A stretch of 64,000 bases of DNA from Dietzia sp. NCCP-2495 (lineage in GTDB: Bacteria > Actinomycetota > Actinomycetes > Mycobacteriales > Mycobacteriaceae): positions 1 through 64,000 of the forward strand of contig NZ_BRVN01000011.1 in the NCBI RefSeq assembly GCF_026011735.1. Direction: 5' to 3'. The position numbers were made by a program, and so were the translations under genes. The notes beneath the pieces were generated by a model that worked only from the letters and a program-made list of their open reading frames with translations, searched no databases and was not told the DNA's origin. Positions 63,323 through 64,000 of this stretch are shown here, piece by piece. How positions within the stretch are numbered: position 1 is the stretch's first letter; each line of letters begins with the position of its first letter.

Positions 63323-64000
63323 TCAGCCCCGCCGACGGCGGCTAGCAATCCACCCCACCAGCATCGCGAATACTGCGGTGACCGTGATGATGAGTTCAGG
63401 AATTGAACGTAATCGGGTGGCAAGTGTGAACTCGGTATTGAGCGGGACCTGTGCGACGAGGGCATCGGCAGTGAACATTTCGGTCTGCTCGAGGACATCG
63501 CCATTCGCCGCGATAATCGCGCTGACACCGCTGGTGGCCGCTACCACCACCGTGCGGTTGTGTTCGACAGCGCGCAGCCGCGACATCGCCAGCTGCTGAT
63601 AGGTCATGTCGGTATCGCCGAAGGTTGCATTGTTCGTTGGTACCGCGATCAACTGCGCCCCCGACCGAACCGACTCGGCCACCAGATCATCGAACGCGAC
63701 CTCATAACAGGTGGCCACAGCGAGCGGTGTCTCATCGATGGTCACCACACCATCGCCGTTACCGGGCACGAAGTTGCCCGCCTGCGCGGCATAAGGCGAA
63801 AGCTTGCTCACGATCGATCGCATTGGCAGATATTCACCAAATGGAACCAGTCGTCTTTTGTCGTGCGCATCGCCAGGTCCTGTTCCTTGCTCCCACACCA
63901 GCGCTGTATTTCGGGTGGTACCGGAGCCAGTGGACACCACCGCCCCCACAAGGATCGGAGCGCCGATCGTCTCTGTGGCCGCATCGATCCGCTCTGCAGC
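63323..64000 (-). CDS. lnt: Apolipoprotein N-acyltransferase, C-terminal part (runs off the window)
   Basis: The frame is open to the window edge, so the N-terminal part is missing. PILVGAVVSTGSG, KRRLVPFGEYLP (catalytic Lys) and ATCYEVAFDD (catalytic Cys) are the nitrilase-domain hallmarks; a C-terminal membrane helix and a basic end (WIASRRRRG) follow. Lnt adds the third acyl chain to lipoproteins, of which several (CueP, the oxidase, DUF305, L,D-transpeptidase) are encoded nearby. The gap 63165-63322 shows nothing. Confidence 0.9.
   Translation of the reverse strand, partial: AAERIDAATETIGAPILVGAVVSTGSGTTRNTALVWEQGTGPGDAHDKRRLVPFGEYLPMRSIVSKLSPYAAQAGNFVPGNGDGVVTIDETPLAVATCYEVAFDDLVAESVRSGAQLIAVPTNNATFGDTDMTYQQLAMSRLRAVEHNRTVVVAATSGVSAIIAANGDVLEQTEMFTADALVAQVPLNTEFTLATRLRSIPELIITVTAVFAMLVGWIASRRRRG

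Noticed and set aside
1-64000. CRISPR array
   Set aside because: No regularly spaced direct repeats with unique spacers were seen; the only tandem repeats (21 and 31 bp) lack spacers.
1-64000. Prophage or conjugative element
   Set aside because: No capsid, terminase, relaxase, T4SS or integrase gene was recognised.

Overview
This is a high-GC actinobacterial window. The core half carries the block usually found near oriC in Mycobacteriales: ppiA, a rhomboid protease, a PH-domain membrane protein, crgA, pabA/trpG, pknB, pknA, pbpA, rodA, pstP, fhaB, fhaA and tRNA-Leu. A single-chain AlkB-rubredoxin alkane hydroxylase followed by a TetR repressor lies to the left, an arrangement best known from Dietzia, so a Dietzia strain is the most likely source (inference).

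Left part (1-11.4 kb): an SDR divergent from a PaaI-type thioesterase, alkX and alkW-like genes, an ABC exporter, a second SDR of the peroxisomal multifunctional type, a stand-alone TrpB2, an ElaA-type acetyltransferase, ppiA and a rhomboid protease. Between 12.0 and 12.3 kb a cluster of three perfect and two near-perfect DnaA boxes lies in a hairpin-rich gap. From 12.5 to 23.4 kb run the cell-growth and division genes, a mostly overlapping minus-strand operon of kinases, phosphatase, FHA proteins and PBP/SEDS enzymes, ending at tRNA-Leu(CAG) with a strong terminator.

Everything to the right of tRNA-Leu looks like accessory DNA. It starts with a broken IS3 orfA. A nuclease cluster follows (PD-(D/E)xK protein, DnaQ-BRCT exonuclease, a decayed Mrr endonuclease, a 757-residue propeller-like protein), then a CmtR-CadD cadmium cassette between two serine resolvases, and a second IS3 scrap. 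Next comes a cytochrome bd module (cydA, cydB, fused cydDC) with a BlaI/BlaR-like pair. A 17-bp dyad shared by the cydAB/blaI and cydDC promoters suggests that BlaI controls the whole module.

At 41.9-43.3 kb is a three-gene overlapping operon: a ThsB-like TIR protein, a HIT hydrolase and a small membrane protein. It has its own promoter and is the best candidate here for an undescribed anti-phage system.

From 44.4 to 61 kb is a large copper-handling region: a Cys-rich copper-storage protein, CueP, a CPH-type ATPase (CopB), a small CSCC peptide, a CsoR-CopA-CopZ operon, an L,D-transpeptidase, copper-type lipoproteins, a Tat-exported multicopper oxidase, a CcdA-TlpA thiol pair and an unusual CDF transporter. 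CsoR palindromes lie in two promoter spacers. Direct repeats resembling the CopR box of Corynebacterium lie upstream of several copper genes, although no two-component system is in the window. The window closes with an M23 endopeptidase, a SURF1 protein and a truncated lnt.
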